From positions 186,001-250,000 of the forward strand of contig JADKJC010000001.1 of the NCBI GenBank assembly GCA_016722465.1: DNA of 64,000 bases, in the 5' to 3' direction. This stretch comes from Chitinophagaceae bacterium. Lineage in GTDB: Bacteria; Bacteroidota; Bacteroidia; Chitinophagales; Chitinophagaceae. This document shows, in pieces, positions 24,833 through 34,612 of the stretch. Made by a program: the position numbers and the translations under genes. Within the stretch, counting starts at the first letter, position 1; each line of letters starts with the position of its first letter. Below the pieces are notes generated by a model. It saw only the letters and a list, made by a program, of their open reading frames with translations, did no database searches and had not been told where the DNA came from.

Positions 24833-26083
24833 TTATACAACACCTGCCAACTCTAAACTACGCTGACTGATCTTCCTGTAATCAACGTCTTCCACAATTG
24901 CATCAGGACAAGCGATCAAAGATATACCGGGTTGTTTCCACCAATCGTCGGCTGCCAGCTTGGCTGCATGAATAGTTCCAATAAGCCAGCTATGTTTAAA
25001 CTCATTGTGCCACTCTTCTACCCATTCAAATTCAGTTCTTTTAATTTTAGTGAAATCATCCACACTTACAAATACTTTTAAATAAAAATCATTTGTAAGT
25101 ACTGTATCTGTTTGATGGAATATTTTCTTGTACTCGTATTTATAATCATACCGCAGTGCCGATATATCACTCAACACAGCAGAAGCTGTAGGAAATGCAC
25201 CTGCACCTTTTCCCTTAAAGAAATGCTTATCAGCAAAACTGCTTTCTGTTATTAAACCGTTGAATTCATTCTCCACATTAAACAGATCATCACCCTCGGT
25301 TACAAACCGGGGCAAAACAAAGGCGGCTAACTTGCCATCTTTTAATTTTTGTGCACTGGCAACCAGTTTTATTTTCCAACCCCGGCCCTTCGCCACCATG
25401 GCATCCTGCAAAGCAATGTTCTCTATACCATTGAAAATAAATTGCTCCTTTTTTGCAATTACTCCAAAAGAATGGGCCAGCAGGATGGAAAGTTTGTCAG
25501 CTGCATCAAACCCGCCCACATCTAATTGTGGATTACTTTCTGCAAAGCCAGCCTGTTGTGCAAGCAACAATGCTTTGTCAAAATCCAGTTGTTCCTTAAA
25601 TATCTTTGTCAATATAAAATTGGTAGACCCATTGATGATACCCCTGAAAGAGTTGAGCAGGTCATTGTCATAATACTCCTCCAGGTTGCGGATAATGGGC
25701 ATACTAGCACAGCAGGAAGCTTCATACAAAAAAGGCACTTTGTGTTTCTGCTGCAGTTTAAAGAGTTCCTCAAAATGCTCAGCGATCATTTTCTTATTGG
25801 CACTCACTACTGCTTTACCATTTTGCAATGCCTTCTTTACAATTTCAAATGCAGCGTCAGCATCATCGATTAGTTCCACTATTACATTGATACCCTCATC
25901 TTCGAGTAGTACAGCAGCATGACTCGTAAAATTTTCTGCAGCGATTGCCCTTGGCTTGTGAACGTTTTTTATGCAGATCTTTTTAATACTGGATTGAAAT
26001 GCAGGTGTGTGATGCAGCACATCATACAATCCTTTACCCACTACGCCAAAGCCAAAAAGCCCGATGTTCAATTGTTTACTCAT
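24833..26083 (-). CDS. hom: Homoserine dehydrogenase
   Basis: It reduces aspartate semialdehyde to homoserine, the branch point to methionine and threonine. The 416-residue monofunctional enzyme (no aspartokinase part) has the NAD(P)-binding LFGFGVVGKGLYDVL at the N-terminus, VVSANKKMIAEH, the substrate loop ASCCASMPIIRNLEEY and the catalytic stretch RGIINGSTNFILT followed by FAESNPQLDVGGFDAADKL. The C-terminal 100 residues do not look like a clear ACT domain. A SAM-I riboswitch and terminator lie in the long leader upstream, so expression should fall when S-adenosylmethionine is plentiful, tying this copy to methionine synthesis. Confidence 0.93.
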   Translation of the reverse strand: MSKQLNIGLFGFGVVGKGLYDVLHHTPAFQSSIKKICIKNVHKPRAIAAENFTSHAAVLLEDEGINVIVELIDDADAAFEIVKKALQNGKAVVSANKKMIAEHFEELFKLQQKHKVPFLYEASCCASMPIIRNLEEYYDNDLLNSFRGIINGSTNFILTKIFKEQLDFDKALLLAQQAGFAESNPQLDVGGFDAADKLSILLAHSFGVIAKKEQFIFNGIENIALQDAMVAKGRGWKIKLVASAQKLKDGKLAAFVLPRFVTEGDDLFNVENEFNGLITESSFADKHFFKGKGAGAFPTASAVLSDISALRYDYKYEYKKIFHQTDTVLTNDFYLKVFVSVDDFTKIKRTEFEWVEEWHNEFKHSWLIGTIHAAKLAADDWWKQPGISLIACPDAIVEDVDYRKISQRSLELAGVV

Positions 26084-26236
26084 TGCTTATTATTTTTTTA
26101 TTACACGAATTAAAAGTGCTGACTAATTTGCCAAAGTACAAGGGTGCGACGCCTATAAAGACAGGCTATGCACCAATGCCGGGAGCAAAATATTTTTTTT
26201 CTTTTACTGTATTACTTTCAGGAAAGTGAGAGGCAA

Positions 26237-26270
26237 TAAAAAAAGCCCACCTGTAAATCAGATGGGCTTT
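26237..26270 (-). terminator. Riboswitch-controlled terminator upstream of hom
   Basis: On the minus strand GCCCATCTG-ATTTA-CAGGTGGGC (one G.U pair) followed by seven T's, placed between the SAM riboswitch and the hom start. It fits the expression platform of a transcriptional OFF switch. Confidence 0.85.
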
Positions 26271-26307
26271 GAATATGGTAGAAAGATATTTTGAAGCTTG
26301 TATCTGA

Positions 26308-26433
26308 CTTATCTCTCCCGTTTCGCCAGGCTGAACAGACACAAACAGGATGGAATTGGCACCTTTTCCAAACAAAGTCTGGATAGGTTGTCAAGGCTTC
26401 AACGGGCCATTACCCTCTGCCTTTCTTGATAAG
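26308..26433 (-). ncRNA. SAM-I (S-box) riboswitch
   Basis: The minus strand begins CTTATCAAGAAAGGCAGAGG, then GGCCCGTTGAAGCC and TGACAACC, and closes with GAGATAAG. These match the S-box conserved core (CTTATCAAGA.AGG..GAGGG..TGGCCC..TGAA.CC..CAACC), with P1 formed by CTTATC (26433-26428) and GATAAG (26313-26308). The aptamer precedes a terminator and homoserine dehydrogenase, a known Bacteroidota arrangement. Confidence 0.93.
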
Positions 26434-26514
26434 TGTTTTTAAAGAACTGCTGCAAAGATATAAGCAGTTATTGCAACCTGCCAAATAATTTTCAAAAAAA
26501 AAAATAAGGATTCA

Positions 26515-28679
26515 CTATTTGGGTTTCTTTTTACTCACCAGTTTCAATTCGTCAATAATGTTTTTTGCGCCGGCAAATTTATCTATTATAAACAGCACAT
26601 AGCGTATATCAACCATCACATTCCTGCAGATATCTTTATTGTAATTAATATCACTCATGGTGCCTTCCCACACCCTGTCAAAATTGAGCCCGACCAAATT
26701 GCCATAAGCATCCAGCGCAGGACTGCCGCTGTTGCCGCCTGTAGTATGGTTGGCAGCAATAAAACAAACGGGTTGTTTTCCGTTGAAAGCATAGCGGCCA
26801 AAATCTTTTTATGATACAACTCAATTAATTTCTCAGGCACATCAAATTCATAGTCGCCTGGTTTGTATTTTTCCATCACGCCATCTAAATAGGTGTAATA
26901 ATGATAGTTCACCCCATCCCTTGGTTTGTATGATTTTACATTGCCATAGGCAACCCTGAGCGTACTGTTGGCATCGGGGTAAAATATTTTATTTTTAAAC
27001 ACTTCTGTTTGCGCCTGCACATAAGTGCGTTGGAACTGGTTAAGTGTTGCCTGCAGCTCATTGAGTTTTTTGGAAATGTTGTTTGAATATGTATTTCGAA
27101 TGTCGTTGTACAAAATAGCAGCCGGATCACTGGTAATTGATGACACCCAATTACTATCAGGCTTATTGGTATTTAACGGTAACCTATCCCTGTGAGTAAA
27201 TGCTGTTTGTGCATACAGTGTTTGTGCCAATTCAGCAAAGGAGTTGTTGTTTTCCAGCAGCATTTTTTTTAGTACGGGAGATACATTTTTTTCTCGCTGG
27301 CCCTTAACGTACATTTCCATCAGTACTTCAAATAATTTTTGATCGACACCTGCATTATACTCTTTAAAAATACCATCTATCTGTGCAGTAGCCACAGATA
27401 ATGTTTTTTTAAACACAGATGGCGCCTCAGGCAATGCGGTAACAATTGACCAGGCTTTGGAAGCAATGGTAAACAATTCTATCCGGGGGGTGATCTCGTT
27501 ATAATAATCCCTGGCATACCCATACGCTTCAATCGCTGAATATGTTTCTTTCAATTGTTGCAGCAGGCCACCATATTTACTGTTGAGTGCTGCATCGGCA
27601 GCAATGATCTTTTCAAACTCCGCTTCCTGCATTTTCTTTTTATCAACGGCACCACACAAACCAAGCCCCAGTATTTCACCCTTCCATTTTTTATATGCAT
27701 TTTCAATACCAGAGTACTTTGCAGCATACTGAATTTTTATTTGCTCATCCTTCCGCATAAAACCATCCAGTACCTGCAATGCTTTTCCCCGAATGGCAAT
27801 CTTCACCGGGTCACTCACATTCATAATTTGTGCAACTGCTGAAGAATGTAAATATTCAGTTGTCTTTCCTGGGAAACCAAATACCATGGTAAAATCGCCT
27901 TCCTTCACTCCATCCAACGAAATATTCAGGGAACGCTTAGGCAGATACGGAACATTGTCTGCAGAATAATCAGCCGGCTTATTGCCTTTACCTGCATATA
28001 TCCTGAAAATACTGAAGTCGCCGGTATGCCTCGGCCACATCCAGTTATCCGTATCCTTACCAAAATTTCCGATGGAAGATGGTGGTGCTCCTACCAGCCG
28101 CACATCTTTATAAGTTTCTGTAATGAATAAATAATATTTGTTTCCTTCAAAAAAAGGTTTGACCAACACATCCTGGTAGTTTTCTTTCTTTACCGCTTTC
28201 TTAAACTCATCGATATTTTTATCGATCATGCTTTGCCGTTCTTTTTCCGTCATATTACCGGTAACATTATTCAATACCGCAGTTGTTATTTCATCAATGC
28301 TTACAATAAATGTGGCAGTAAGACCGGGGTTGACCAACTCCTGGCTGTAATTACCTGCCCAAAAACCATCACGGATATAATTGTTCTGAAGTGTTGTGTG
28401 ATTTTGTATGGCATCAAAACCACAATGATGATTGGTAAGCAACAACCCTTTGTCGGAAATTACTTCTGCGGTACAAAAACCACCAAAGCTTACAATGGCA
28501 TCTTTCAAACTTCCCTTATTGATATTATAAATATCTGAAGCGCTTATCTTCATGCCCATTTTTTTCATCTCTTTTTCATTGAGTGTGGCCAGCAGTTGTG
28601 GCAACCACATCCCTTCATCAGCAAAGGCTTTTACAAAAAGCAAGCAGGCAACAATCAAAAATGAAGCACTTTTTTTCAT
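26515..28679 (-). CDS. S46-family dipeptidyl-peptidase, DPP11-like, one frameshift
   Basis: This is a periplasmic exopeptidase releasing dipeptides. The repaired protein has about 720 residues, the normal S46 length: signal peptide MKKSASFLIVACLLFVKAFA, catalytic His in LTNHHCGFDAIQ, VGAPPSSIGNFGKDTDNWMWPRHTGDFS, and catalytic Ser in TTGGNSGSPALDAYG. The frame breaks at a run of five A's (T5 at 26806-26810), which loses the Ser region; one added A joins it to LVGLNFDRVWEGTMSDINYN. The Arg 18 residues after the catalytic Ser matches Arg673 of P. gingivalis DPP11, which confers preference for Asp/Glu at P1, whereas DPP7 has Gly there. Confidence 0.88.
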
Positions 28680-28897
28680 ACACAAAAATTGAAAAACAAA
28701 TTTAAGCAAAGAAAGACTGGATTAAGTTGTATCCGATAATTTTTACGGATTGACATTAGTTGCTTACCACTATAAACCCTGTTCCGAGGCCCTCGGCAGA
28801 ATTTGTTGTTTATTCCTGCGGGACAATACTGATGAATAATAGGCAATTAACTTACCATAATCATGGATTGGCACCGCACAAGAAAATACATTTGACC

Positions 28898-29314
28898 ATG
28901 CCTTACGCTGAATTTACGTACCGTGTACTTATTGCCCTGCTCTGCGGCTTTGCCATTGGGCTGGAACGGCAGTTGAACCATAAAAATGCCGGCATCAGAA
29001 CACATAGCCTTGTAGCGCTTGGCTCGGCTATATTTGTATTGCTGTCTTATCAAATAGTGGAGAAAAGTGGGGGCGACATCACCAGGATCGTAGGACAAAT
29101 TGTTACCGGTGTGGGATTTATTTGTGCAGGCGTTATCATTCACCAGGGAACCAATATCCAGGGTCTTACTACATCTGTTACAATATGGTGTACTGCCGCC
29201 ATTGGCTGTGTTGCAGGCGCTGGCGCTTTCCCGGAAGCTTTTATTGCAACTGGCCTGGTAATTTTCATTAATGCCGTTTTATTGCAGCTTGATAACTGGA
29301 TAGAAAAAAAGTAA
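28898..29314 (+). CDS. MgtC/SapB-family membrane protein
   Basis: The 138-residue inner-membrane protein has about four transmembrane segments. The family core is clear: RVLIALLCGFAIGLERQLNHKNAG, RTHSLVALGSAIFVLLSY, IVGQIVTGVGFICAGVI and TTSVTIWCTAAIGCVAGAG. MgtC proteins act in adaptation to low Mg2+ or interact with the F-ATPase in some bacteria; short stand-alone members like this are of unknown role. ATG 28898 is chosen because it starts the first membrane helix; the longer frame upstream is not family-like. It is a single gene, with no Mg transporter beside it. Confidence 0.9.
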   Translation: MPYAEFTYRVLIALLCGFAIGLERQLNHKNAGIRTHSLVALGSAIFVLLSYQIVEKSGGDITRIVGQIVTGVGFICAGVIIHQGTNIQGLTTSVTIWCTAAIGCVAGAGAFPEAFIATGLVIFINAVLLQLDNWIEKK

Positions 29315-29361
29315 ATGGCGGTAAAGAGTAGCCAAAAAAAAGATATTCCTGTTTCAGTTTC

Positions 29362-29580
29362 TTATTGCTTTGTATCAATTATCCGGATATACAAATCCTC
29401 TACCTTTTTTCTTGCCCAGGGCGTTTTACGTAAAAAAGTAAGACTCGACTTAATACTGGGGTTGCTGTTAAAACAATTGATATTGATCATTTGTCCAAGG
29501 CCTTCCCAACCAAAATGATCAACCAGCGCTGTGATGATGGATTCAAGTGTTTTGCCGTGCAGGGGATCTTTTGAAATCAT
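29362..29580 (-). CDS. VF530-family DNA-binding protein
   Basis: The 72-residue protein is entirely the VF530/DUF2132 fold: [58 protein letters not shown]. Family members bind DNA in a sequence-independent way and are small single-domain proteins. Length matches the family (about 70). It ends 48 bases from the convergent MgtC-like gene and is otherwise isolated. Confidence 0.9.
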   Translation of the reverse strand: MISKDPLHGKTLESIITALVDHFGWEGLGQMININCFNSNPSIKSSLTFLRKTPWARKKVEDLYIRIIDTKQ

Positions 29581-29758
29581 TGCTGATGGTTGTACTGTTT
29601 GTTAGCCGTACACGATAAAGATAATGCAAGGTTATGTTTATTGAGCCAAGCCAGATGGTAATAAAATAAAGTTCAACTACTGTTAATCAGGAAATTGTTT
29701 CACCAGCACTTTGGCATACCGAAATTAAAAGCATTGGTTCAGGCCAAGTTTACAACAC

Positions 29759-30451
29759 TCAGTTGAGTTGGTTGATAAATGCAAATAAACTCAACACATC
29801 CGTTTCTTTACCCAGGTTGATTGAGTATTGTTTTATAAATCCATTCACCTTCCCTGCATCCGGTAAAAACAACCGTTGGATACTTTTTTTATTCAATTCT
29901 GCAAAAGGTTGGCCCTCCACGCTTACAAACCACGTAGTTTGCCTTGTAAAATTAAACTGCTCGTTCACATCAAGCCTGGAGGAATAACCAAATCCTCTTG
30001 CCACATCTTCACTTGGTATATTGTTGGTGGCCGATGCTATTCCAAAGGCCCCTAATTTTTGTGGCTCTCCCAGTAGTTTTATGGAAGTTTTTTTTGCCAG
30101 CTTATATTTTTTTGATGTTGCCTTTATTTCATAAAAGGCATTGTCATAAATGAATGTATCGCTACCAATAGCAATGTAGCTGATTGCTTTTTCATCAGCG
30201 AATACCAGTGTATCGCCTTTCTCACTGATAAATTGCATCGTTTGTAACAGGTAATTATAATTCAGCCGGCCGGCCCCTGGACCGGCATTGGTAAAATAAA
30301 CAACTGCTTTTTTAAATGAGGGATACCGGTATCCTTCATTGGCAATATAGTCAAATACCTGCGGCCCCATCACAGCAATGTTCTCCGTTTCCTGTGCAGT
30401 CACTGATAATGTGAAAAAAATAATGGTGAAGCAGAATGCTCTTTTTTTCAT
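29759..30451 (-). CDS. Secreted protein of unknown function
   Basis: I do not recognise this 230-residue protein. A signal peptide (MKKRAFCFTIIFFTLSVTAQ) predicts export. The mature part is rich in short beta-strand patterns (RLNYNYLLQTMQFISEKGDT, DTFIYDNAFYEIKATSKK) and has no Cys and no membrane segments, so it is probably a soluble periplasmic or surface protein. It lies 109 bases downstream of the large outer-membrane protein on the same strand and may be co-transcribed with it. Confidence 0.75.
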   Translation of the reverse strand: MKKRAFCFTIIFFTLSVTAQETENIAVMGPQVFDYIANEGYRYPSFKKAVVYFTNAGPGAGRLNYNYLLQTMQFISEKGDTLVFADEKAISYIAIGSDTFIYDNAFYEIKATSKKYKLAKKTSIKLLGEPQKLGAFGIASATNNIPSEDVARGFGYSSRLDVNEQFNFTRQTTWFVSVEGQPFAELNKKSIQRLFLPDAGKVNGFIKQYSINLGKETDVLSLFAFINQLN

Positions 30452-30559
30452 GCCCTTGAGTTTGCATAAAACTAAACAGCTTAAACCACTATCACTTACA
30501 GTAAAATATCAAACCACTTAAACAAAGAACCAAAGCATGACAAAGGCCTGTTAAGGCCA

Positions 30560-33421
30560 TTAAAATGAAGCAGGGTTTTTCGGTGTTTCATTTACCCTGG
30601 TCCTGCCCTGGCCAGCATTCCCTGTTGGTTTTGCTATGCCAAAATTTTTGAGTTTGTAAGAAAAGGTAAGCATAAAATATTGCGTGAGTACCTGATTTTG
30701 TACATCTTCAATATAACTTTCCGTAATGGTACGTGAGATACTCCTGTTTTGTTTCAACAGATCAAATACAGATAACTTCAATTCTCCAGCCTGCTTGTTT
30801 AAAAACTTTTTACCGATGGCTGCATTCCACAGCCAATAGTTTTGGTTAAAGCCGGCACTAAGACCTTTATAAGACTGGTTGCTTACATCATTTTGAAGGA
30901 ACCATCCCTTTTTTGACAGGAGATTTAATTGCACTCCTGCATTTTGAATGGTGTAATGATTGTTGAGCTGTGGCTGAATAGAATTACTGGATACATTAAA
31001 GCTGGCATTGTAAGAGATATTAAAGTCGATGTATTCACTGATATTACTGGAGATAACAGCACCTGTTGAATAAGTATAATTATTGGTAGTGCTCTTTGCG
31101 TCATTTATAATACCCGGTATCTTCGTCCAGCTGACACCACCATTGATATTGAAATTTGATTTGATGAATTTCAATGGCATACCAAAAGTTAAAAAAGAAC
31201 GCAAACTGATATAGCCATTAACATTCACAGGCCTGGTTAACTGAGAGCCTTTGCTTAACAGGATATTATTATTAAGAACCGAATCTTTTACTGCAATAAA
31301 ACTGGCATTGGTAATATAGTTATTGGCCTGCTGTAAGTAAACGTTTGCAAAAAAGCTGCTGCCTTTTACAGAATTGGTAAACGTATATCTTCCCGTCAAT
31401 ACATTGGTGGTTTGTTGTTTCAGGTTGGGATTGCCGGTAGTTAAAAACAAGGGGTTGGTATTGTTAATCACATTCTGCAGCTGGCTGATGGATGGTGCAT
31501 TGGTATTGGCACGGTACATAATATTGAGGCTGCTTGTTGCAGAAAATTTTTTGCGCCACATTAAGTTAGGCAACAGGTTGCTGAATGATTTATTTACGGT
31601 AGCACGTTGAGGGAAAAGCTGGTCACTGTTGAGCTCAGTATATTTATAAGACAGGCCGATAGAAAACATATTATCCCTGTCGCCCACCCTGAAACTCGTA
31701 CCGGCAGTATGGCTGGTTACCGTGTTATCAAACCGGTTAGAAAGACTGTCGTCAAACAGATTATACTTATCGCTGCCGGCATCATATTTATATACCAGCT
31801 GATCTGATTTATTCTTAGACACCGATGGTGAGTAGTTGAATTGCACCTGCCCCTTTTTCCCAATTGGTTCTGTATAAACAATATTACCGGAGTAATTAGT
31901 TCCATTGGTTAGTTGTGATGTGTACTGTTGAATGGAATCGTTATTGCCCGGCGAATTAAAATACTGGTTGATCGATTCAAGATAAACATCTCCTGCCCGG
32001 TGATTGCCGCCAATACCTGCATTCACAGAGATCGTTCTGCCTTTTTTTGCAAAAGCATGACGGAACAATAAATTGTTGCTGGTATTAAAGCCAGATATAT
32101 TACTGTTGGTTGTGTACTTTGTACTGCTTACGAGGTCACTGAGTGTGTAATACCTTGTACCACTTACCAGCCTGTCACTGTTGTTTTTTTGAAAGCTGAT
32201 GGAAGGTGTAAATATGAGCGAATTGGAGGAGTCTATCCTATACTCCATCCGCAAATTAACACGATGGTTAAAATTATTCGCTTCAGAAAGATTTGACTCA
32301 TCATAAAATTGATTGGCCGCATCTTTTATAAAATACTCATCATTCGTAAGCTGGTTGTTATTGGTTTTGCTGTTATTAAAAAAATAGCTGCCGGTAACAT
32401 CCAGTTTTTTTGACCATTTATCGCTGTAGTTAACACCAACTGCATTCGTGGCACTGATACCATTTTGCTGGCCCACCAAAAAATTGTTGGTATTTCCTCC
32501 GCCCCTGTTTCCACCACGGTTACTTCCACCCTGCCGCCCGCCACCGCTGCTGCTGGTTACCCCCAGCAGGTCCTCGGCACCAAAATTTTGCTGGTTGATA
32601 TTATTAAATAGCCCAACAAATGAAAGCCTCCTGTCTCCTTTAAAAAAACTTACATTACCACCGGCAGCATAACGGTCGTTTGTCCCATACCCGGCATAAA
32701 TTCTCCCAAATTGCCCATTTTTTGTCCCAGTCCTGGTTACAATGTTGATAGATTTTGTACTGTTGCCATCATCAAACCCGGTAAACTGTGCCTGGTCGCT
32801 GAGCCTGTCAAATACCTGTATTTTATCAATGATCTCAGCCGGCAGGTTTTTTAGTGCAGCAGTGGCATCATCGCCAAAAAAATCCTTTCCATCCACCGTT
32901 ATTTTTTTCACCTGGTCACCCTGTGCTGTTACCGTACCAGCTTTATCTACCGTAATACCGGGCATTTTTTTAATGAGGTCCTCTGCACTGGCATCGGGAT
33001 TAACTTTATACTGGCTGGCACTGTATTGTGTTGTATCTCCTATTTGTTTAACAGGCGGTGTTTTTGCCACAATGGTAATATTAGCAAGGTCTTTTCCCTG
33101 GTGGAACAAAAGAATGACTCCCATATCCTGCTCTATACCTTTCATAAAAATAAAAGAAACAAACTGCTGGTAGTTTACATTATTGACAGTGATGATAAAG
33201 CTGTCGATGGCAACATCTGTAAATAAAAAATTTCCTGACGAGTCAGAAACGACGGTGTTCACTAATGAAGAATCCGATTGTAATAACAATGATACCGTAG
33301 CACCTCTTACCGCTTTTTTATCTGTCTCATCCCTTAAATACCCTTTAATGCTGTTTGGTTGGGCCAAACCCTTCAGCATACTGAATAGGAGCAAAGCCGC
33401 AGTGATCAATGATCTCATCAT
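30560..33421 (-). CDS. Outer-membrane beta-barrel protein, TonB-receptor-like
   Basis: The 953-residue protein has a signal peptide, a CarboxypepD_reg-like domain (about 25-100: IKGYLRDETDKKAVRGATVS), a plug domain (about 120-230: ASAEDLIKKMPGITVDKAGT, VDGKDFFGDDATAALKNLPA, FDRLSDQAQFTGFDDGNSTK) and a long C-terminal barrel. A Gly/Asn/Arg-rich loop lies at about 295-315 (GGGRQGGSNRGGNRGGG). It belongs to the Bacteroidota 'outer membrane beta-barrel family', related to TonB receptors but without a SusD partner next door. No TonB box is obvious. Ligand unknown. The ATG at 33418 is an equally possible start. Confidence 0.9.
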   Translation of the reverse strand: MMRSLITAALLLFSMLKGLAQPNSIKGYLRDETDKKAVRGATVSLLLQSDSSLVNTVVSDSSGNFLFTDVAIDSFIITVNNVNYQQFVSFIFMKGIEQDMGVILLFHQGKDLANITIVAKTPPVKQIGDTTQYSASQYKVNPDASAEDLIKKMPGITVDKAGTVTAQGDQVKKITVDGKDFFGDDATAALKNLPAEIIDKIQVFDRLSDQAQFTGFDDGNSTKSINIVTRTGTKNGQFGRIYAGYGTNDRYAAGGNVSFFKGDRRLSFVGLFNNINQQNFGAEDLLGVTSSSGGGRQGGSNRGGNRGGGNTNNFLVGQQNGISATNAVGVNYSDKWSKKLDVTGSYFFNNSKTNNNQLTNDEYFIKDAANQFYDESNLSEANNFNHRVNLRMEYRIDSSNSLIFTPSISFQKNNSDRLVSGTRYYTLSDLVSSTKYTTNSNISGFNTSNNLLFRHAFAKKGRTISVNAGIGGNHRAGDVYLESINQYFNSPGNNDSIQQYTSQLTNGTNYSGNIVYTEPIGKKGQVQFNYSPSVSKNKSDQLVYKYDAGSDKYNLFDDSLSNRFDNTVTSHTAGTSFRVGDRDNMFSIGLSYKYTELNSDQLFPQRATVNKSFSNLLPNLMWRKKFSATSSLNIMYRANTNAPSISQLQNVINNTNPLFLTTGNPNLKQQTTNVLTGRYTFTNSVKGSSFFANVYLQQANNYITNASFIAVKDSVLNNNILLSKGSQLTRPVNVNGYISLRSFLTFGMPLKFIKSNFNINGGVSWTKIPGIINDAKSTTNNYTYSTGAVISSNISEYIDFNISYNASFNVSSNSIQPQLNNHYTIQNAGVQLNLLSKKGWFLQNDVSNQSYKGLSAGFNQNYWLWNAAIGKKFLNKQAGELKLSVFDLLKQNRSISRTITESYIEDVQNQVLTQYFMLTFSYKLKNFGIAKPTGNAGQGRTRVNETPKNPASF

Positions 33422-33717
33422 AGTATAAACTGTTTTCCTGAATAAAAGAGTCAGACCTCAATAATCCTGCTAAGTAATAACATGCCGGTGGTTTTTTTAT
33501 AAAAAGTTTAAAGGGGTAGTTAACAGTCATGTACCATCATCCGCCAAACTAATCCTGCCCGGTAAGTAAATAAAGCCTATATTTGCTCCGTTAATTTGAG
33601 TTTATCGCAATATTCAAGGCGAATGATTTTATCTGCTAAGCATTATCTGCTGCTGTTTTAGTCTTCTATTTCTGTTGCTTTTTTCTCAATATCTTTTATT
33701 TAATATATTTTTTAAGC
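33422..33717. promoter_or_regulatory. Divergent promoter region with TAnnTTTG element
   Basis: This 296-base gap separates the outer-membrane protein from the RRM gene. TATATTTG at 33578-33585 matches the Bacteroidota -7 element and would give the RRM gene a 5' leader of about 125 bases, T-rich near its end. Long leaders are common for cold-induced RRM genes. Confidence 0.4.
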
Positions 33718-34005
33718 ATGAACATTTATGTTTCAAATTTAAGCTTCAACGTACAAGATGAAGACTTAAAAGGTTTTTTTGAAGATTATGGCGAAGTAAC
33801 TTCTGCCAGAGTAATTACCGACAAATTTACACAACGCAGCAAAGGCTTTGGTTTTGTGGAAATGAGTGATGATGCAGCCGCTGCAAAAGCGATTGCCGAG
33901 CTGGATGGCTCTACTGCCGATGGTCGCACCATGAAAGTGATGGAAGCCAGGCCAAAAGAAGAAAGGCCAGCTGGTAACAGCCGTTCTTTCTCTAAAAGCT
34001 GGTAA
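33718..34005 (+). CDS. RRM-domain RNA-binding protein
   Basis: The 95-residue protein is a single RNA recognition motif with both conserved RNP motifs: RNP2 IYVSNL at the N-terminus and RNP1 KGFGFVEM at about 42-49. A basic tail ends in SFSKSW. Bacterial single-RRM proteins of this kind (cyanobacteria, Bacteroidota) are often cold-induced and bind RNA as chaperones. It stands alone in a monocistronic unit with its own terminator. Confidence 0.93.
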   Translation: MNIYVSNLSFNVQDEDLKGFFEDYGEVTSARVITDKFTQRSKGFGFVEMSDDAAAAKAIAELDGSTADGRTMKVMEARPKEERPAGNSRSFSKSW

Positions 34006-34015
34006 TACTCATAGC

Positions 34016-34051
34016 ACTGCCCGGACATAATAAATGCCGGGCAGTTTTTTA
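34016..34051 (+). terminator. Terminator of the RRM gene
   Basis: ACTGCCCGG (34016-34024) pairs with CCGGGCAGT (34037-34045), followed by TTTTTT. Confidence 0.9.
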
Positions 34052-34074
34052 TTTACTGTTAAAAACTGTTTTAT

Positions 34075-34320
34075 ATGACAAATGATCTGATTGAGAAATT
34101 CATCGAATCAAAAGAAATGACCGGCAAGCCTGTGAATATTTTTTTTAAACAGCGGAATGCCATCACCGGCCTGTTCATTCAATGGAACGATTACGAAGAA
34201 ATGAAAGCCAAGAATTTCTGGCGCATTGTGAGCGAATCTAAAATTGAAGAGTGGAGGCAAACAAAGGATGTTAACCTGGCGAAGCTGTTCAGCGGTTCTG
34301 ATTTTTCAAGGCTAAAGTAA
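34075..34320 (+). CDS. Small conserved-looking hypothetical protein
   Basis: I do not recognise a named family. The 81-residue, soluble, charged protein (NDLIEKFIESKEMTGKPVNI; KAKNFWRIVSESKIEEWRQT) has an Hfq/Sm-like look in KPVNIFFKQRNAITGLFIQW, but that is only a resemblance. It lies between two terminators as its own unit, and its ATG follows the RRM terminator by 23 bases, so it may be reached by read-through from the RRM gene. Confidence 0.7.
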   Translation: MTNDLIEKFIESKEMTGKPVNIFFKQRNAITGLFIQWNDYEEMKAKNFWRIVSESKIEEWRQTKDVNLAKLFSGSDFSRLK

Positions 34321-34372
34321 AGTACTTCATTTCGTTTGTTCAATATTTTTTTAGCTGGCAATGCCTGCTTAT

Positions 34373-34400
34373 ACCTGTTTTTTATTAAACAGGTTTTTTT
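34373..34400 (+). terminator. Terminator after the 81-residue gene
   Basis: ACCTGTTT-TTTATT-AAACAGGT hairpin followed by TTTTTT. Confidence 0.85.
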
Positions 34401-34612
34401 ATTCCTCCTTCAGCAACAGCATCCTTATTCCATCATATACGGACCGGTTCCACCAATAAAACGCCGGTTTCCTTAGCTGATTGAATCAATTTTTAATTAC
34501 TGTAATAAATCAATCATTACGGAATCGATTGCGTAGATAGTTTAACCAAAACTACTAACAGGCATCGTTTTGGTTGTAAATTGTCCATCGTTTTACTAAA
34601 TGAATTTACCCA

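Noticed and set aside
26166..26375. 69-codon minus-strand frame over the hom leader
   Set aside because: It overlaps the SAM riboswitch and its terminator, whose conserved structure explains the sequence.
31374..33428. Several + strand frames opposite the outer-membrane protein
   Set aside because: Low-complexity mirror translations of a well-supported gene; no start signals.
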